NCBI GenBank assembly: GCA_036504875.1
Contig: DASXUK010000052.1
Span: 1-24,971, forward strand
DNA length: 24,971 nt
Reading direction: 5' to 3'
DNA from: JACPFJ01 sp036504875
GTDB lineage: Bacteria; Desulfobacterota; Desulfuromonadia; Geobacterales; Pseudopelobacteraceae
This document shows positions 14,448-23,084 of the stretch, piece after piece (the stretch's first letter is position 1; the number at the start of each line of letters is the position of its first letter). The notes beneath the pieces are model-generated. The model was given only the letters and a program-made list of their open reading frames with translations, searched no databases and was not told where the DNA came from. The position numbers were made by a program, and so were the translations under genes.

Positions 14448-15599
14448 ATGTCTATTTATCTTGATAATGCCGCAACTTCATTCCCCAAGCCGGAATCCGT
14501 TTATCAGGCTGTAATGTATGCTATGCGTGAAATCGGTGCCTCACCCGGCCGTGCCGGCCATCGACGATCGCTAGAGGCGGGCAGGCTGTTGTTCCGAACC
14601 CGTGAATTGATCGCCAAATTATTTGCCATCCCGGACTCATCCCGGGTCATTTTTACCCATAGCGCGACTGAATCCTTGAACATGGCTTTACGTGGCACAT
14701 TAAAACCTGGTGACCACGTAATAACCAGCTCAATGGAACACAACTCCCTTATGCGGCCGCTTTTTCTACTGAGACGTGATGGTGTCGAGCTGACTATTGT
14801 GGCTGCAGGAGCTGATGGTCGTATCGATCCTGACGACATCCGAGCAGCCCTCAAACCAAATACCCGTATGATCGCAGTTGGACATATCTCGAATGTCTCC
14901 GGGACCGTACAGGCAGTTGACGAGCTGGCCGCCATTGCCAGGCAGGCTGGGGTGCTGTTTTTATTGGATGCAGCTCAATCAGCCGGCAGCGAACCGATTG
15001 ATGTGGTTAAAACCGGTATCGATCTGTTGGCAGCGCCTGGACATAAGGGTTTATATGCTCCCCAAGGCACTGGATTTCTGTATGCGGCAACTTCGGTGTC
15101 TCTTAAGCCGTTATTATCCGGCGGAACCGGTAGCAGTTCGGTTGATGAAGAGCAACCGGATCAAATGCCGGAGGGATTTGAGGCTGGAACTCATAATCTG
15201 TCAGGTATTGCCGGACTCATGGCAGGTGTCGAGTTTGTTTTAGAGCAGGGCACTGAAAAAATCGGCGAAAAGGAGCGGCAACTGGTTGCTTATGCAGTGG
15301 ATAAGCTTTCCGCAGTTCAGGGGATTACTATCTATGGACCTTTGGATCCGAAATGTCGTGGCGGATTAGTATCTTTTACCAGTCATGAACTCGATCCCGC
15401 GACACTCGCCTTTATGCTTGATTCAGAATTTAATATTGCCGTGCGGGCCGGCCTGCATTGTGCGCCACAGGCACACCGCACCCTGGGTAGTTTTCCTGAG
15501 GGGACGTTGCGGATTAGCCCGGGCTGGTTTAATACTCTTGATGAGATTGCTATTTTTTGCGATGCCGTTATAGAATGTGTAAAAAGTAACACCCAATGA
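14448..15599 (+). CDS. Cysteine desulfurase-like aminotransferase (class V, PLP)
   Basis: This 383-residue PLP enzyme follows the NifS/SufS/CsdA pattern: IYLDNAATSFPKP at the N-terminus, SMEHNS (His98 in the cofactor-stacking position), LLDAAQS (Asp174), the Schiff-base lysine K200 in APGHKGLYAPQGTGF and the catalytic Cys339 in VRAGLHCAPQAHRTLG. It resembles the TIGR01977 subgroup more than IscS. It probably mobilises sulfur or selenium from cysteine or selenocysteine, but the acceptor is not visible because no scaffold gene lies beside it. ATG 14448 is preferred over the TTG at 14442 because family members begin with M(S)IYLDNAAT. The gene begins 6 bp after the beta-helix stop. Confidence 0.9.
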   Translation: MSIYLDNAATSFPKPESVYQAVMYAMREIGASPGRAGHRRSLEAGRLLFRTRELIAKLFAIPDSSRVIFTHSATESLNMALRGTLKPGDHVITSSMEHNSLMRPLFLLRRDGVELTIVAAGADGRIDPDDIRAALKPNTRMIAVGHISNVSGTVQAVDELAAIARQAGVLFLLDAAQSAGSEPIDVVKTGIDLLAAPGHKGLYAPQGTGFLYAATSVSLKPLLSGGTGSSSVDEEQPDQMPEGFEAGTHNLSGIAGLMAGVEFVLEQGTEKIGEKERQLVAYAVDKLSAVQGITIYGPLDPKCRGGLVSFTSHELDPATLAFMLDSEFNIAVRAGLHCAPQAHRTLGSFPEGTLRISPGWFNTLDEIAIFCDAVIECVKSNTQ

Positions 15600-15619
15600 T
15601 CAGGGTAAAAGGAGACTCA

Positions 15620-15880
15620 ATGAAAAAACTAATCCTCGTGTTTCTGCTCTTTTGCATCGCAGCCTGTTCGTTGCCGCCTGATCGACCGTTTACCAAAGAC
15701 GAACTTTACAAGACAGGGATTTATACCTATATGACCATTTCGGAGTCGCCTGAAAGCGTTATATCTGCTATCAATAACGAGGGAGAAGTCGTACTGGATG
15801 CCAAGTACCGCAATCGACCTGTTTGGCTGAAAATACTGGGCAAGTCGGAAGGGTTGACGGTTCAGATTATTGAAAAGTAA
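15620..15880 (+). CDS. Small predicted lipoprotein
   Basis: This 86-residue protein has a short lipoprotein signal (MKKLILVFLLFCIAAC, lipobox IAAC with Cys16). The mature part of about 70 residues has no recognised domain; it includes YMTISESPESVISAINNEGEVV and a C-terminal VWLKILGKSEGLTVQIIE, suggesting a small alpha/beta fold. ATG 15620 is chosen over an upstream ATG at 15596 because AAGGAG lies just before it and the signal begins directly. It lies between the desulfurase and PhoH genes in the same transcript. It is probably anchored in the inner or outer membrane. Confidence 0.75.
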   Translation: MKKLILVFLLFCIAACSLPPDRPFTKDELYKTGIYTYMTISESPESVISAINNEGEVVLDAKYRNRPVWLKILGKSEGLTVQIIEK

Positions 15881-15914
15881 GATTCCACCACTACCGCAGA
15901 CAGAAAGGTTCCTT

Positions 15915-17231
15915 GTGAAAAACTTCATCCTTGACACAAATGTACTGCTACATGACCCACAGGCTTTATTCAAATTCGAGGAAAACAACATCTTTATTCC
16001 GATCACAGTTATTGAAGAGATCGATCGATTCAAAAAGGATATGAATGAGACCGGCCGCAATGCGCGACAGGTTTCCCGGATTCTGGATACGTTGCGTGAA
16101 AAAGGTTCGCTGGCTACCGGTGTCTCAATGCCGCAAAATGGGTCCCTGCGAGTTGAGTTGTTCTCGGAAAAATTCTACAAGCATCTGCCCATCGATCTCC
16201 GCTCCGATAGTGGCGATAACCGTATTCTGGCCGTTGCTATGGATGTGCAGGACCGTTACCCGGAAACCGCACTTGTTTTTGTCACCAAGGATACCAACCT
16301 GCGTATAAAGGCCGACGCGCTCGGTGTAACTGCCGAGGATTACGAGTCGGATAAGGTGGACATCCAGGAGCTCTATTCCGGCACCCGCAGCATCGACATG
16401 AATGCGGAAGATGTAGACCGCTTCTACGGGCAGGGCTGGCTGGATGCACCCCAGGGGATAGCCCCGAATGAGTTTCTTACCATCGTCGATCGTGCTACTC
16501 CCTCGCATACTGCTATCTGCCGTTACGACGCTGTGAGTGAACGGATTGTGCCGGTGCGCAAGGTTCCTAAAGAAGGTATCTGGAGTCTTTTTGCCCGCAA
16601 TCGCGAGCAATCCTACGCATTGGATGTGCTGATGGATGATTCCATCAGATTAGTGACTTTGGTGGGCAAGGCCGGTACCGGCAAAACCTTGCTGGCAATT
16701 GCCGCAGGTTTGCACAAGGTTGCCGAGGAGGGGGTATATAACCGCCTCCTGGTTTCCCGCCCGGTTTTTCCAATGGGCAAGGATATCGGGTTTTTACCCG
16801 GCGATATCGAAGAGAAGCTGACCCCCTGGATGCAGCCTATCTTCGACAATGTCGAGCTGCTCATCTCAGGTCACGAATCAGAGAAACGCCATAGCAAAGG
16901 GTATAAGGAATTGATCTCGATGGGATTGCTGGATATCGAGCCGCTCACCTACATCCGTGGACGCTCGATTCCGAAGCAGTACATGATTGTTGATGAGGCC
17001 CAGAATCTGACTCCGCATGAAATCAAGACCATCGTGACCAGGGTAGGGGATGGAACCAAGATCGTACTCACAGGCGACCCCTATCAGATCGATAACCCGT
17101 ATGTTGATTCTTCAAGTAACGGTCTCAGTTTCCTGGTGGAAAAATTTAAAAATGAAAAGATCGCCGCCCATGTGACCTTGACCAAGGGAGAACGATCAGA
17201 GCTGGCTGAGCTGGCTGCCAACCTGTTATAA
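15915..17231 (+). CDS. PhoH-family ATPase with N-terminal PIN domain
   Basis: This 438-residue protein has two parts. The N-terminal PIN nuclease domain (about 1-145) starts MKNFILDTNVLLHDPQALFK and keeps the acidic residues: D7, E in EEIDRF, and D in SDSGDNRIL and TKDTNLRIKA. The C-terminal PhoH ATPase has Walker A GKAGTGKT (251-258), Walker B MIVDEAQN (from about 357) and LTGDPYQID. Such PIN-PhoH proteins (PhoH2/YlaK-like) are thought to be RNA helicase-nucleases. GTG 15915 fits the family N-terminus; a TTG at 15870 inside the lipoprotein end would add 15 atypical residues. AAAGG lies upstream of the GTG. Confidence 0.9.
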   Translation: MKNFILDTNVLLHDPQALFKFEENNIFIPITVIEEIDRFKKDMNETGRNARQVSRILDTLREKGSLATGVSMPQNGSLRVELFSEKFYKHLPIDLRSDSGDNRILAVAMDVQDRYPETALVFVTKDTNLRIKADALGVTAEDYESDKVDIQELYSGTRSIDMNAEDVDRFYGQGWLDAPQGIAPNEFLTIVDRATPSHTAICRYDAVSERIVPVRKVPKEGIWSLFARNREQSYALDVLMDDSIRLVTLVGKAGTGKTLLAIAAGLHKVAEEGVYNRLLVSRPVFPMGKDIGFLPGDIEEKLTPWMQPIFDNVELLISGHESEKRHSKGYKELISMGLLDIEPLTYIRGRSIPKQYMIVDEAQNLTPHEIKTIVTRVGDGTKIVLTGDPYQIDNPYVDSSSNGLSFLVEKFKNEKIAAHVTLTKGERSELAELAANLL

Positions 17232-17250
17232 TTTAATTCAACAGCATAGG

Positions 17251-17328
17251 GCACAGAGAACACACAGGGATCAAAAGTCATCAATTGACTCTTGGTTATA
17301 CTGCTTGTCTTCTTTGTGTCCTTTGTGT
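17251..17328. repeat. Imperfect inverted repeat in the PhoH-tsaD intergenic region
   Basis: CACAGAGAACACACAGG (17252-17268) on the left and the CTTTGTGTCCTTTGTG-type tract (about 17312-17328) on the right are imperfectly complementary. They flank an inner hairpin with arms CAAAAGTCA (17272-17280) and TGACTCTTG (17286-17294), which match at 8 of 9 positions. The right tract runs into a T-rich stretch just before tsaD. It may be a dispersed repeat or terminator-like hairpin. Confidence 0.45.
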
Positions 17329-17346
17329 TTTTTTGAAAGAAAATCA

Positions 17347-18369
17347 ATGCTTCTATTAACAATTGAAACATCCTGTGATGAAACCGCTGCGGCGGTAGTA
17401 GCCGATGGTCGAGTCATACGCTCCTCGGTTGTTTCATCTCAGGTAGCTATCCATGCCGAGTATGGCGGTGTTGTTCCGGAAATAGCCTCCCGCAAGCACC
17501 TGGAGATGATTTCACCGGTTATAACCCAGGCGCTTCGGGATGCCGCTGTTGAACTTTCCGCCATAGAGGGCATAGCTGTTACCCGTGGCCCGGGCCTGTC
17601 CGGTGCTCTTCTGGTGGGGTTATGCAGTGCCAAGGCAATTGCCTTTAGCCGCGGAATACCCTTTGTTGGAGTTCATCACATCGAAGGCCATCTTCTGGCG
17701 GTCTTACTTGAACAGCAGGTGGATTTTCCCTTTGTGGCGCTGGTTGTTTCGGGCGGGCATTCCCATCTTTACCTTGTTGAAGGGATCGGGCGTTATCGAA
17801 CCCTTGGCAGGACCCTGGATGATGCTGCCGGAGAGGCCTATGATAAATCAGCCAAAATCATGGGTCTGGATTACCCGGGTGGTGCTAGGATTGACGCCAT
17901 GGCCCAGGAAGGTGATGGCAAGGTGGTGCGCCTGCCGCGGCCACTCATCAACGACGGTAGCCTGAATTTCAGCTTTAGCGGACTTAAAACAGCCATGTTC
18001 CAGCACCTCTCCAAAAATCCGGTGACCTTGCCAAGTCAGGCAGCCAATGATTTATGTGCCTCTTTTCAGGAGGCGGTCTGCGATGTGCTGGTGGCCAAGA
18101 CCGAGCAAGCCTTGCAACAAACCGGGCTGACACGTCTGGTGGTTGCAGGTGGGGTGGCATGCAACAGCGGTCTGCGTAGGCATATGCAACAAATGGCTCA
18201 GAAAAAAGGCATCCAGCTCCATATCCCGAGCCCGGCTCTGTGTGGCGATAATGCAGCCATGCTGGGGGTACCGGGCAATTACTATCTGGAAAACGGGCGG
18301 GCATCGCAGCCCGCACTTGATGTTACCGCCACCTGGGAACTGGACCGGGTAGGGGAGGGATGCCTTTGA
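17347..18369 (+). CDS. tsaD: tRNA N6-adenosine threonylcarbamoyltransferase
   Basis: This 340-residue ASKHA-fold protein transfers threonylcarbamoyl to A37 of ANN-decoding tRNAs, forming t6A together with TsaB, TsaE and TsaC. The N-terminus MLLLTIETSCDETAAAVV is typical. The iron-binding H111 and H115 lie in HHIEGH, GGHSHLYLV follows, and VSGGHSHL/FSFSGLKTA and AGGVACNSGLR are conserved. ATG 17347 gives the standard start; the frame is open back to 17305 but the added residues are not family-like and carry no ribosome-binding site. The gene overlaps rsmA by 10 bp, so the two are cotranslated. TsaB and TsaE are not in the window. Confidence 0.96.
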   Translation: MLLLTIETSCDETAAAVVADGRVIRSSVVSSQVAIHAEYGGVVPEIASRKHLEMISPVITQALRDAAVELSAIEGIAVTRGPGLSGALLVGLCSAKAIAFSRGIPFVGVHHIEGHLLAVLLEQQVDFPFVALVVSGGHSHLYLVEGIGRYRTLGRTLDDAAGEAYDKSAKIMGLDYPGGARIDAMAQEGDGKVVRLPRPLINDGSLNFSFSGLKTAMFQHLSKNPVTLPSQAANDLCASFQEAVCDVLVAKTEQALQQTGLTRLVVAGGVACNSGLRRHMQQMAQKKGIQLHIPSPALCGDNAAMLGVPGNYYLENGRASQPALDVTATWELDRVGEGCL

Positions 18370-19172
18370 GTGCGGTGCGTAAACCTTTAAAGTCCCTGGG
18401 CCAGAATTTTCTGGTTGATCAGGGCATCATCGGCCGGATTATCAGGGCAGCCGATATCACTGAACAGGACTCGGTTCTCGAGATCGGCCCTGGTCGTGGA
18501 GCGCTGACTGAACACCTGGCACGGCAGGCAGGGCGGCTGGTGCTGGTGGAATACGACCACGTTCTTGCTGCGTGGCATGCTGAGAATTTTAAAGATAAAG
18601 CAAACGTCAAAGTCGTTGATGCCGATATACTGGCAGTTGATCTTAATGATGTGCTTGGAGACAACCCGCATAAATGGAAGGTCGTGGCAAACCTGCCTTA
18701 CAATATCTCTACGCCGGTTCTTTTCCGTCTGCTTGATTATCGCGCTTTGTTCTCAAAGATGATCCTCATGTTTCAAAAAGAGGTCGGTGATCGACTTGTG
18801 GCATCACCGGCCTGCTCGGATTATGGTGTAACAACTGTTTTGCTCGGGCTATGGTTTGATATGCGCCGCGAGTTGCTGGTGCCGGCCGGATGTTTCCATC
18901 CTAGCCCCAAGGTTGATTCTGCGGTAATCAGCTTTGTCCCTTTGTTGGCGCCGCGGGTTGATGTTGGAGATGAGGTAATATTTAAGCGGGTGGTAAAAGG
19001 CGCATTTGCAATGCGGCGTAAGACTCTTTCGAACTGCCTGAAGTCTGCTGAGTTAATGGATAAGAAAAAGGTTGATCACTTCCTGGAGGAATGCGGAATC
19101 GATGGCCGCCGTCGTGGGGAAACGCTCTCGTTGGAAGAATTTGCCCGTATTTCCCGGGCCCTTGTTGTTTAA
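18360..19172 (+). CDS. rsmA: 16S rRNA (adenine1518/1519-N6)-dimethyltransferase
   Basis: This 270-residue KsgA-family enzyme dimethylates two adjacent adenines in helix 45 of 16S rRNA late in 30S assembly. The N-terminal SLGQNFLVD (12-20), the AdoMet-binding motif EIGPGRGALT (41-50) and the catalytic NLPYNIS (111-117) are visible. A C-terminal domain with GAFAMRRKTLSNCLK follows. The start ATG 18360 lies inside the end of tsaD and has AGGGGAGGG just upstream. The pair is followed by a strong bidirectional terminator at 19218-19249. Confidence 0.96.
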   Translation: MPLSAVRKPLKSLGQNFLVDQGIIGRIIRAADITEQDSVLEIGPGRGALTEHLARQAGRLVLVEYDHVLAAWHAENFKDKANVKVVDADILAVDLNDVLGDNPHKWKVVANLPYNISTPVLFRLLDYRALFSKMILMFQKEVGDRLVASPACSDYGVTTVLLGLWFDMRRELLVPAGCFHPSPKVDSAVISFVPLLAPRVDVGDEVIFKRVVKGAFAMRRKTLSNCLKSAELMDKKKVDHFLEECGIDGRRRGETLSLEEFARISRALVV

Positions 19173-19217
19173 GTAAGTTATAGTTATTTGCCAATTGGAG
19201 ATCAAGACTATTAAAAA

Positions 19218-19249
19218 CGAAAAAACCGCCCATAAAGGCGGTTTTTTCG
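19218..19249. terminator. Bidirectional terminator between rsmA and the MucR-like gene
   Basis: CGAAAAAACCGCC (19218-19230) and GGCGGTTTTTTCG (19237-19249) form a perfect 13-bp inverted repeat with a 6-nt loop. The GC core is flanked by A6 and T6 runs, so it works in both directions. It serves the convergent rsmA and mucR-like genes. Confidence 0.92.
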
Positions 19250-19272
19250 TAGCTGGTTATTGTCTTTTTAAT

Positions 19273-19827
19273 CTAAGCTTTTTTAGCAGTTTTAGGTTTT
19301 GCTGGTTTAGCATTTTTGACGGTCTTGGGTGTTGCCTTGACAGCCTTTTCAGGTTTTGCTGCTACCTTGGCTGCTTTTAAGGGCTTTGTGGTGCCCCCTT
19401 TTTTTGCAGCGCGGGCAGCGCGGGCCTTTTCAAGGTTGGCTGCCAGATTGTTTTCATTGGCAGCTTTGCGACGCGCCTCGGAATAATTCTTGGCGGTCAA
19501 TGATTGGCTGGAGGGGATATTGAACTGTTTCCGATATTGTCCCGGCTTTAGATCGTGGGCCTGTTTTAAGTGTCGGGTCAAGGTTTTGAAACCGGTTTTT
19601 CCGCAGATGAGACAGCATACTTGGTCATTCTGGAAAGCCTTTTTGATAGACATGGCTGGTGCACCTGGGGCAGTGGCAGCCTCAGTTGCAACACCTTCTG
19701 TTTCCAACTTTTTAAGTATAGAATACACCTTGTTGATTTCCTGAATCAGATCATCTCCAGACATATCGCTGCCTGCTGCATGCGATGCAACAATACTAGC
19801 CGTCAACTCAACGAGTGTTGCCGTCAT
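19273..19827 (-). CDS. MucR/Ros-type zinc-finger regulator with a histone-H1-like tail
   Basis: This 184-residue predicted DNA-binding protein has an N-terminal helical segment (about 1-45) and a Ros/MucR zinc finger with C72-x2-C75 and H86-x4-H91. The family-typical TRHLKQAHDLKPGQYRKQF and NYSEARRKAAN stretches follow. Unlike short MucR proteins it ends in a tail of about 45 residues (140-184) made almost only of Lys, Ala, Pro, Thr and Val, like the C-terminus of histone H1. MucR proteins bind AT-rich DNA through the minor groove and can act as H-NS-like silencers; the tail may add nonspecific DNA binding. TAGGAGG lies eight bases upstream of the ATG. The 301-bp region upstream is AT-rich and may include self-regulatory sites. 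Confidence 0.85.
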   Translation of the reverse strand: MTATLVELTASIVASHAAGSDMSGDDLIQEINKVYSILKKLETEGVATEAATAPGAPAMSIKKAFQNDQVCCLICGKTGFKTLTRHLKQAHDLKPGQYRKQFNIPSSQSLTAKNYSEARRKAANENNLAANLEKARAARAAKKGGTTKPLKAAKVAAKPEKAVKATPKTVKNAKPAKPKTAKKA

Positions 19828-20128
19828 AAAAAAACCTCCTATTAATTTACAAATAAAGTTTTGTCATTAAACACAATAGATTTTCATAAATCAAGTATTA
19901 ATTTTATAAAACTCAGTTTATATGTCACAAAGCAAGCTAGTTAAGACTACTCCTTAGGCTTGTGCTTATGTATTTAACTTACTCCTAAAATAAACACTGA
20001 TGTCATTCTGAATAACGTTAAATGGCTTGCGAAATATATTGGCTGAAAGTATGATTTGATCCAGTGAAACACGTGTCCAGGTCCTAATGCCTTAGCTTTG
20101 ATCGCTACTTATTAAAGAGGAGCAGAAT
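19828..20128. other. AT-rich divergent intergenic region
   Basis: This 301-bp stretch separates the divergent MucR-like and rmuC genes. It is visibly AT-rich near the MucR-like gene (for example ATTAATTTTATAAAACTC). I see no ORF, RNA gene or clear inverted repeat. It should hold both promoters, and the AT-rich part is a plausible MucR autoregulatory target. RmuC has AGAGGAG just before its ATG. Confidence 0.4.
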
Positions 20129-21490
20129 ATGCCGCTGGAAGTTTTTACTTACCTCACCTGCGGTCTTATGTTGGTTTCTGTTGCGTTGTTGATTTTTCTG
20201 CTTGCCCGTTCAAGCTCAGGCTCCACTCGTATCGTCGGTACCCGCATAGAGACGCTCGAACGTCTTCTTGAACGCCAAGAGCGCATGCTGCGTGATGAAA
20301 TGGCAAAAAATCGCGAAGAAATGCTTGCTTCTGCACGTCAGGGACGTGAGGAGAGTAATAATGCTGTTACAGTGCTGGGTGATTCGTTGCTTAAAAGGAT
20401 GAGTGACATAGCTGGTTTGCAGAAGAATCAGCTGGATGTTTTTGCCGGCCAGCTAAAGATGCTTACAGCTAGTAATGAGGGCAGGATGGACAAGCTGCGG
20501 GAAACAATTGAAGCCCGTTTGCTGCTAATCCAGGAGGACAATAGCCGTAAACTGGAACAGATGCGTGCTACTGTAGATGAAAAATTACATGAGACCCTGG
20601 AGAAACGTTTAGGGGAATCTTTCAAATTGGTAAGTGAGCGCCTGGAACAGGTACAGAAAGGGCTGGGCGAGATGCAGAGCCTGGCCAATGGTGTCGGTGA
20701 CCTGAAAAAAATACTTACCAATGTTAAAACCCGCGGCACTTTTGGTGAGATCCAGCTGGGCAGCCTGCTGGAGCAGATCTTGGCTCCGGAGCAGTATGCC
20801 TGCAACGTCGAAACCCATGCCTGCAGCGGACAGCGTGTTGAATTTGCTCTACGCCTTCCTGGGCGTGATGGTACGCCGGAAGGATGTGTGTGGCTGCCGC
20901 TGGATGCCAAATTCCCGCAAGAGGATTATCAAAGGCTTATAGCTGCCCAAGAGGCAGATGATATTGCAGCCACGGCCGATGCCTCAAGGCAATTGGATCG
21001 GAGGGTGCGCGAAATGGCCAAAAATATCCGAGACAAATATCTGGATCCTCCCCATACTACCGATTTCGGCGTGATGTTTCTTCCTACTGAAGGACTATAT
21101 GCCGAGGTCTTGCGCCGCCCGGGCTTGTTTGAGGTTTTGCAGCGCGAATACAAGGTGGTCATTACCGGACCAACAACCCTGGCTGCCCTGCTTAATAGCC
21201 TGCAGATAGGTTTTCGCACGTTGGCCATTGAAAGGCGCTCGTCAGAAGTCTGGAACCTCTTGGGTGCTGTACGTACCGAGTTTCACAAGTTCGGGATCGT
21301 ACTTGATAAAACGAAAAAGAAGATCCAGGAGGCGGGTAACCATATTGATCAGGCCACCATCCGCACCCGGGTCATTGAGCGCAAGCTGCGCGATGTTCAG
21401 GGCCTTCCTGCCGCCGAGGCAGCCACACTGCTTGAAACGGATTGTGTTGATTATCTCCCCACCGTATCCGAAGAGGTTATGAATGTCTGA
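20129..21490 (+). CDS. rmuC: DNA recombination protein RmuC
   Basis: This 453-residue protein has an N-terminal membrane anchor (about 7-26) and a long coiled coil (about 40-210) rich in Glu/Lys/Arg (RIETLERLLERQERMLRDEM). The C-terminal RmuC domain contains GTFGEIQLGSLLEQIL, WLPLDAKFPQEDYQRL (a PD-(D/E)XK-like nuclease core) and VMFLPTEGLYAEVL. RmuC limits inversions between short inverted repeats in E. coli and is a predicted nuclease; its exact role is uncertain. AGAGGAGC precedes the ATG. The gene overlaps murJ by 8 bp, suggesting a shared transcript. Confidence 0.93.
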   Translation: MPLEVFTYLTCGLMLVSVALLIFLLARSSSGSTRIVGTRIETLERLLERQERMLRDEMAKNREEMLASARQGREESNNAVTVLGDSLLKRMSDIAGLQKNQLDVFAGQLKMLTASNEGRMDKLRETIEARLLLIQEDNSRKLEQMRATVDEKLHETLEKRLGESFKLVSERLEQVQKGLGEMQSLANGVGDLKKILTNVKTRGTFGEIQLGSLLEQILAPEQYACNVETHACSGQRVEFALRLPGRDGTPEGCVWLPLDAKFPQEDYQRLIAAQEADDIAATADASRQLDRRVREMAKNIRDKYLDPPHTTDFGVMFLPTEGLYAEVLRRPGLFEVLQREYKVVITGPTTLAALLNSLQIGFRTLAIERRSSEVWNLLGAVRTEFHKFGIVLDKTKKKIQEAGNHIDQATIRTRVIERKLRDVQGLPAAEAATLLETDCVDYLPTVSEEVMNV

Positions 21491-23048
21491 GAAACGAAAT
21501 ATCCTCAAGGCTGCTGGTGTTCTTGGGAGCGCCACGATGTTATCCCGCATCATGGGCATGATCAGGGACATGGTTGTGGCGCGCCTGTTCGGGGCAGGTT
21601 TTGCTACGGATGCTTTTATTGCGGCCTATCAGATACCAAACATGTTGCGGCGTTTTTTTGCCGAAGGAGCACTGACATCGGCCTTTGTGCCGATTTTCTC
21701 CGAGACATTGACCAAGCACGGAAAAGAGCGAGCCAGGGAGTTAGCAAATACCTGCTTCACTTTGCTAACCATCGTTATGGCGAGCATCACTTTGCTCGGC
21801 ATCATATTCTCTCCTTTCATTGTCAGCCTGATGTTTCCAGGCTTCAGCAATGTTCCAGGCAAATATGAACTGACAGTCCTGCTTAACAGGATAATGTTTC
21901 CATATATTTTCTTTATCAGTTTGGTTGCGCTGTGCATGGGGATATTAAACACGGTCCGGCATTTCTTCACGCCGGCTATTTCAACTGTTTTTCTAAATAT
22001 TTCGAGCATTATGTCGGCGCTGCTGTTGCGTGTTTTTTTTGAAATCCCTATTACTGCACTGGCAGTTGGGGTCCTGATTGGTGGTATTCTGCAACTGATT
22101 CTTCAGTTGCCGGTTCTGTGGAATAAAGGTTTTTCGATTCGTCCTAATTTTGAATTTAATTGTCCTGAGTTACGTCGGATAGCTATGCTGATGTTACCAG
22201 CTACGTTTGGTGTGGGAGTTTATTATCTTAATATTACTGTCAGCGCGATTTTAGCGTCACTCCTACCGCAGGGCAGTGTTTCTTATCTTTATTACGCGCA
22301 GCGTCTTTTTGAATTTCCACAGGGGATTTTCACCGTGTCTGTTGCCCAAGCCGTTCTTCCCTCTATGAGCAGACAAGCAGCCGAGGGAGACCTTGAAGGT
22401 ATGAAAGAGTCGCTTGCCTTTGGCTTAAGGCTAACTTTATTTATTACAATTCCTGCAATGGTGGGCTTGATTGCCTGCTCAACCCCTATCTTCAGTCTTT
22501 TGTTTATGGGCGGTGCGTTTGATTACGCTAAAGCGGTGAGTTGCGGGGAAGCACTTCTTTACTACTCCCTAGGTCTTTCATTTGTCGCTTTGGCTAGAGT
22601 GCTGGCGCCTGCATTCTTTGCCCTTAAAGATATGAAAACACCGGTTTGGACCGCTTTAGCTGCTTTTCTACTAAATTTAGGTTTTAGTCTGGCATTGATG
22701 GGTCCGCTCCAGCATGGTGGTCTGGCGCTTGCTTCGACACTTTCCGCCTGCGGAAACATGCTCCTACTGCTCTGGTTTCTGCGCAAGAAGATCGGCCAAT
22801 TCGGGGGACGAAAAATAATGGTTTCGGCTGTAAAATCCTTGATGGCGGCCTTGCCGATGGGAATTGTTGTTTATTATGTCTGCCAGCTGATTGATTGGTC
22901 GGTAGCCGGTCAAAAAACAGTCAAGACTTTGGTGCTTAGCGCGGCAATTGCGTCCGGGATTGTCATCTATATGGTGAGTACCCGTATCTTGCGTTCAGAG
23001 GAATCCTTGGAGGCTGTGGCGCTTCTCAGGAAGAAAATTCGGAAATAG
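21483..23048 (+). CDS. murJ: Lipid II flippase MurJ (MviN family)
   Basis: This 521-residue polytopic membrane protein belongs to the MOP superfamily and flips lipid II for peptidoglycan synthesis across the inner membrane. Conserved family sequence is visible near the start (SRIMGMIRDMVVARLFGAG and TDAFIAAYQIPNMLRRFFAEG). Residues around 18-25 (ATMLSRIMGMIRD) include arginines in the expected position. Further family sequence includes SYLYYAQRLFEFPQGIFTVSVAQAVLPSMS. About 14 hydrophobic segments fit the family. The ATG lies inside the end of rmuC. Confidence 0.96.
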   Translation: MSEKRNILKAAGVLGSATMLSRIMGMIRDMVVARLFGAGFATDAFIAAYQIPNMLRRFFAEGALTSAFVPIFSETLTKHGKERARELANTCFTLLTIVMASITLLGIIFSPFIVSLMFPGFSNVPGKYELTVLLNRIMFPYIFFISLVALCMGILNTVRHFFTPAISTVFLNISSIMSALLLRVFFEIPITALAVGVLIGGILQLILQLPVLWNKGFSIRPNFEFNCPELRRIAMLMLPATFGVGVYYLNITVSAILASLLPQGSVSYLYYAQRLFEFPQGIFTVSVAQAVLPSMSRQAAEGDLEGMKESLAFGLRLTLFITIPAMVGLIACSTPIFSLLFMGGAFDYAKAVSCGEALLYYSLGLSFVALARVLAPAFFALKDMKTPVWTALAAFLLNLGFSLALMGPLQHGGLALASTLSACGNMLLLLWFLRKKIGQFGGRKIMVSAVKSLMAALPMGIVVYYVCQLIDWSVAGQKTVKTLVLSAAIASGIVIYMVSTRILRSEESLEAVALLRKKIRK

Positions 23049-23084
23049 ATTTAAAGATAGGTTTAAAGATAAGTGAGGAACAAA

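Noticed and set aside
23049..23075. TTTAAAGATA direct repeats before ogt as a regulatory iteron
   Set aside because: There are only two short copies in an AT-rich leader, which is likely by chance.
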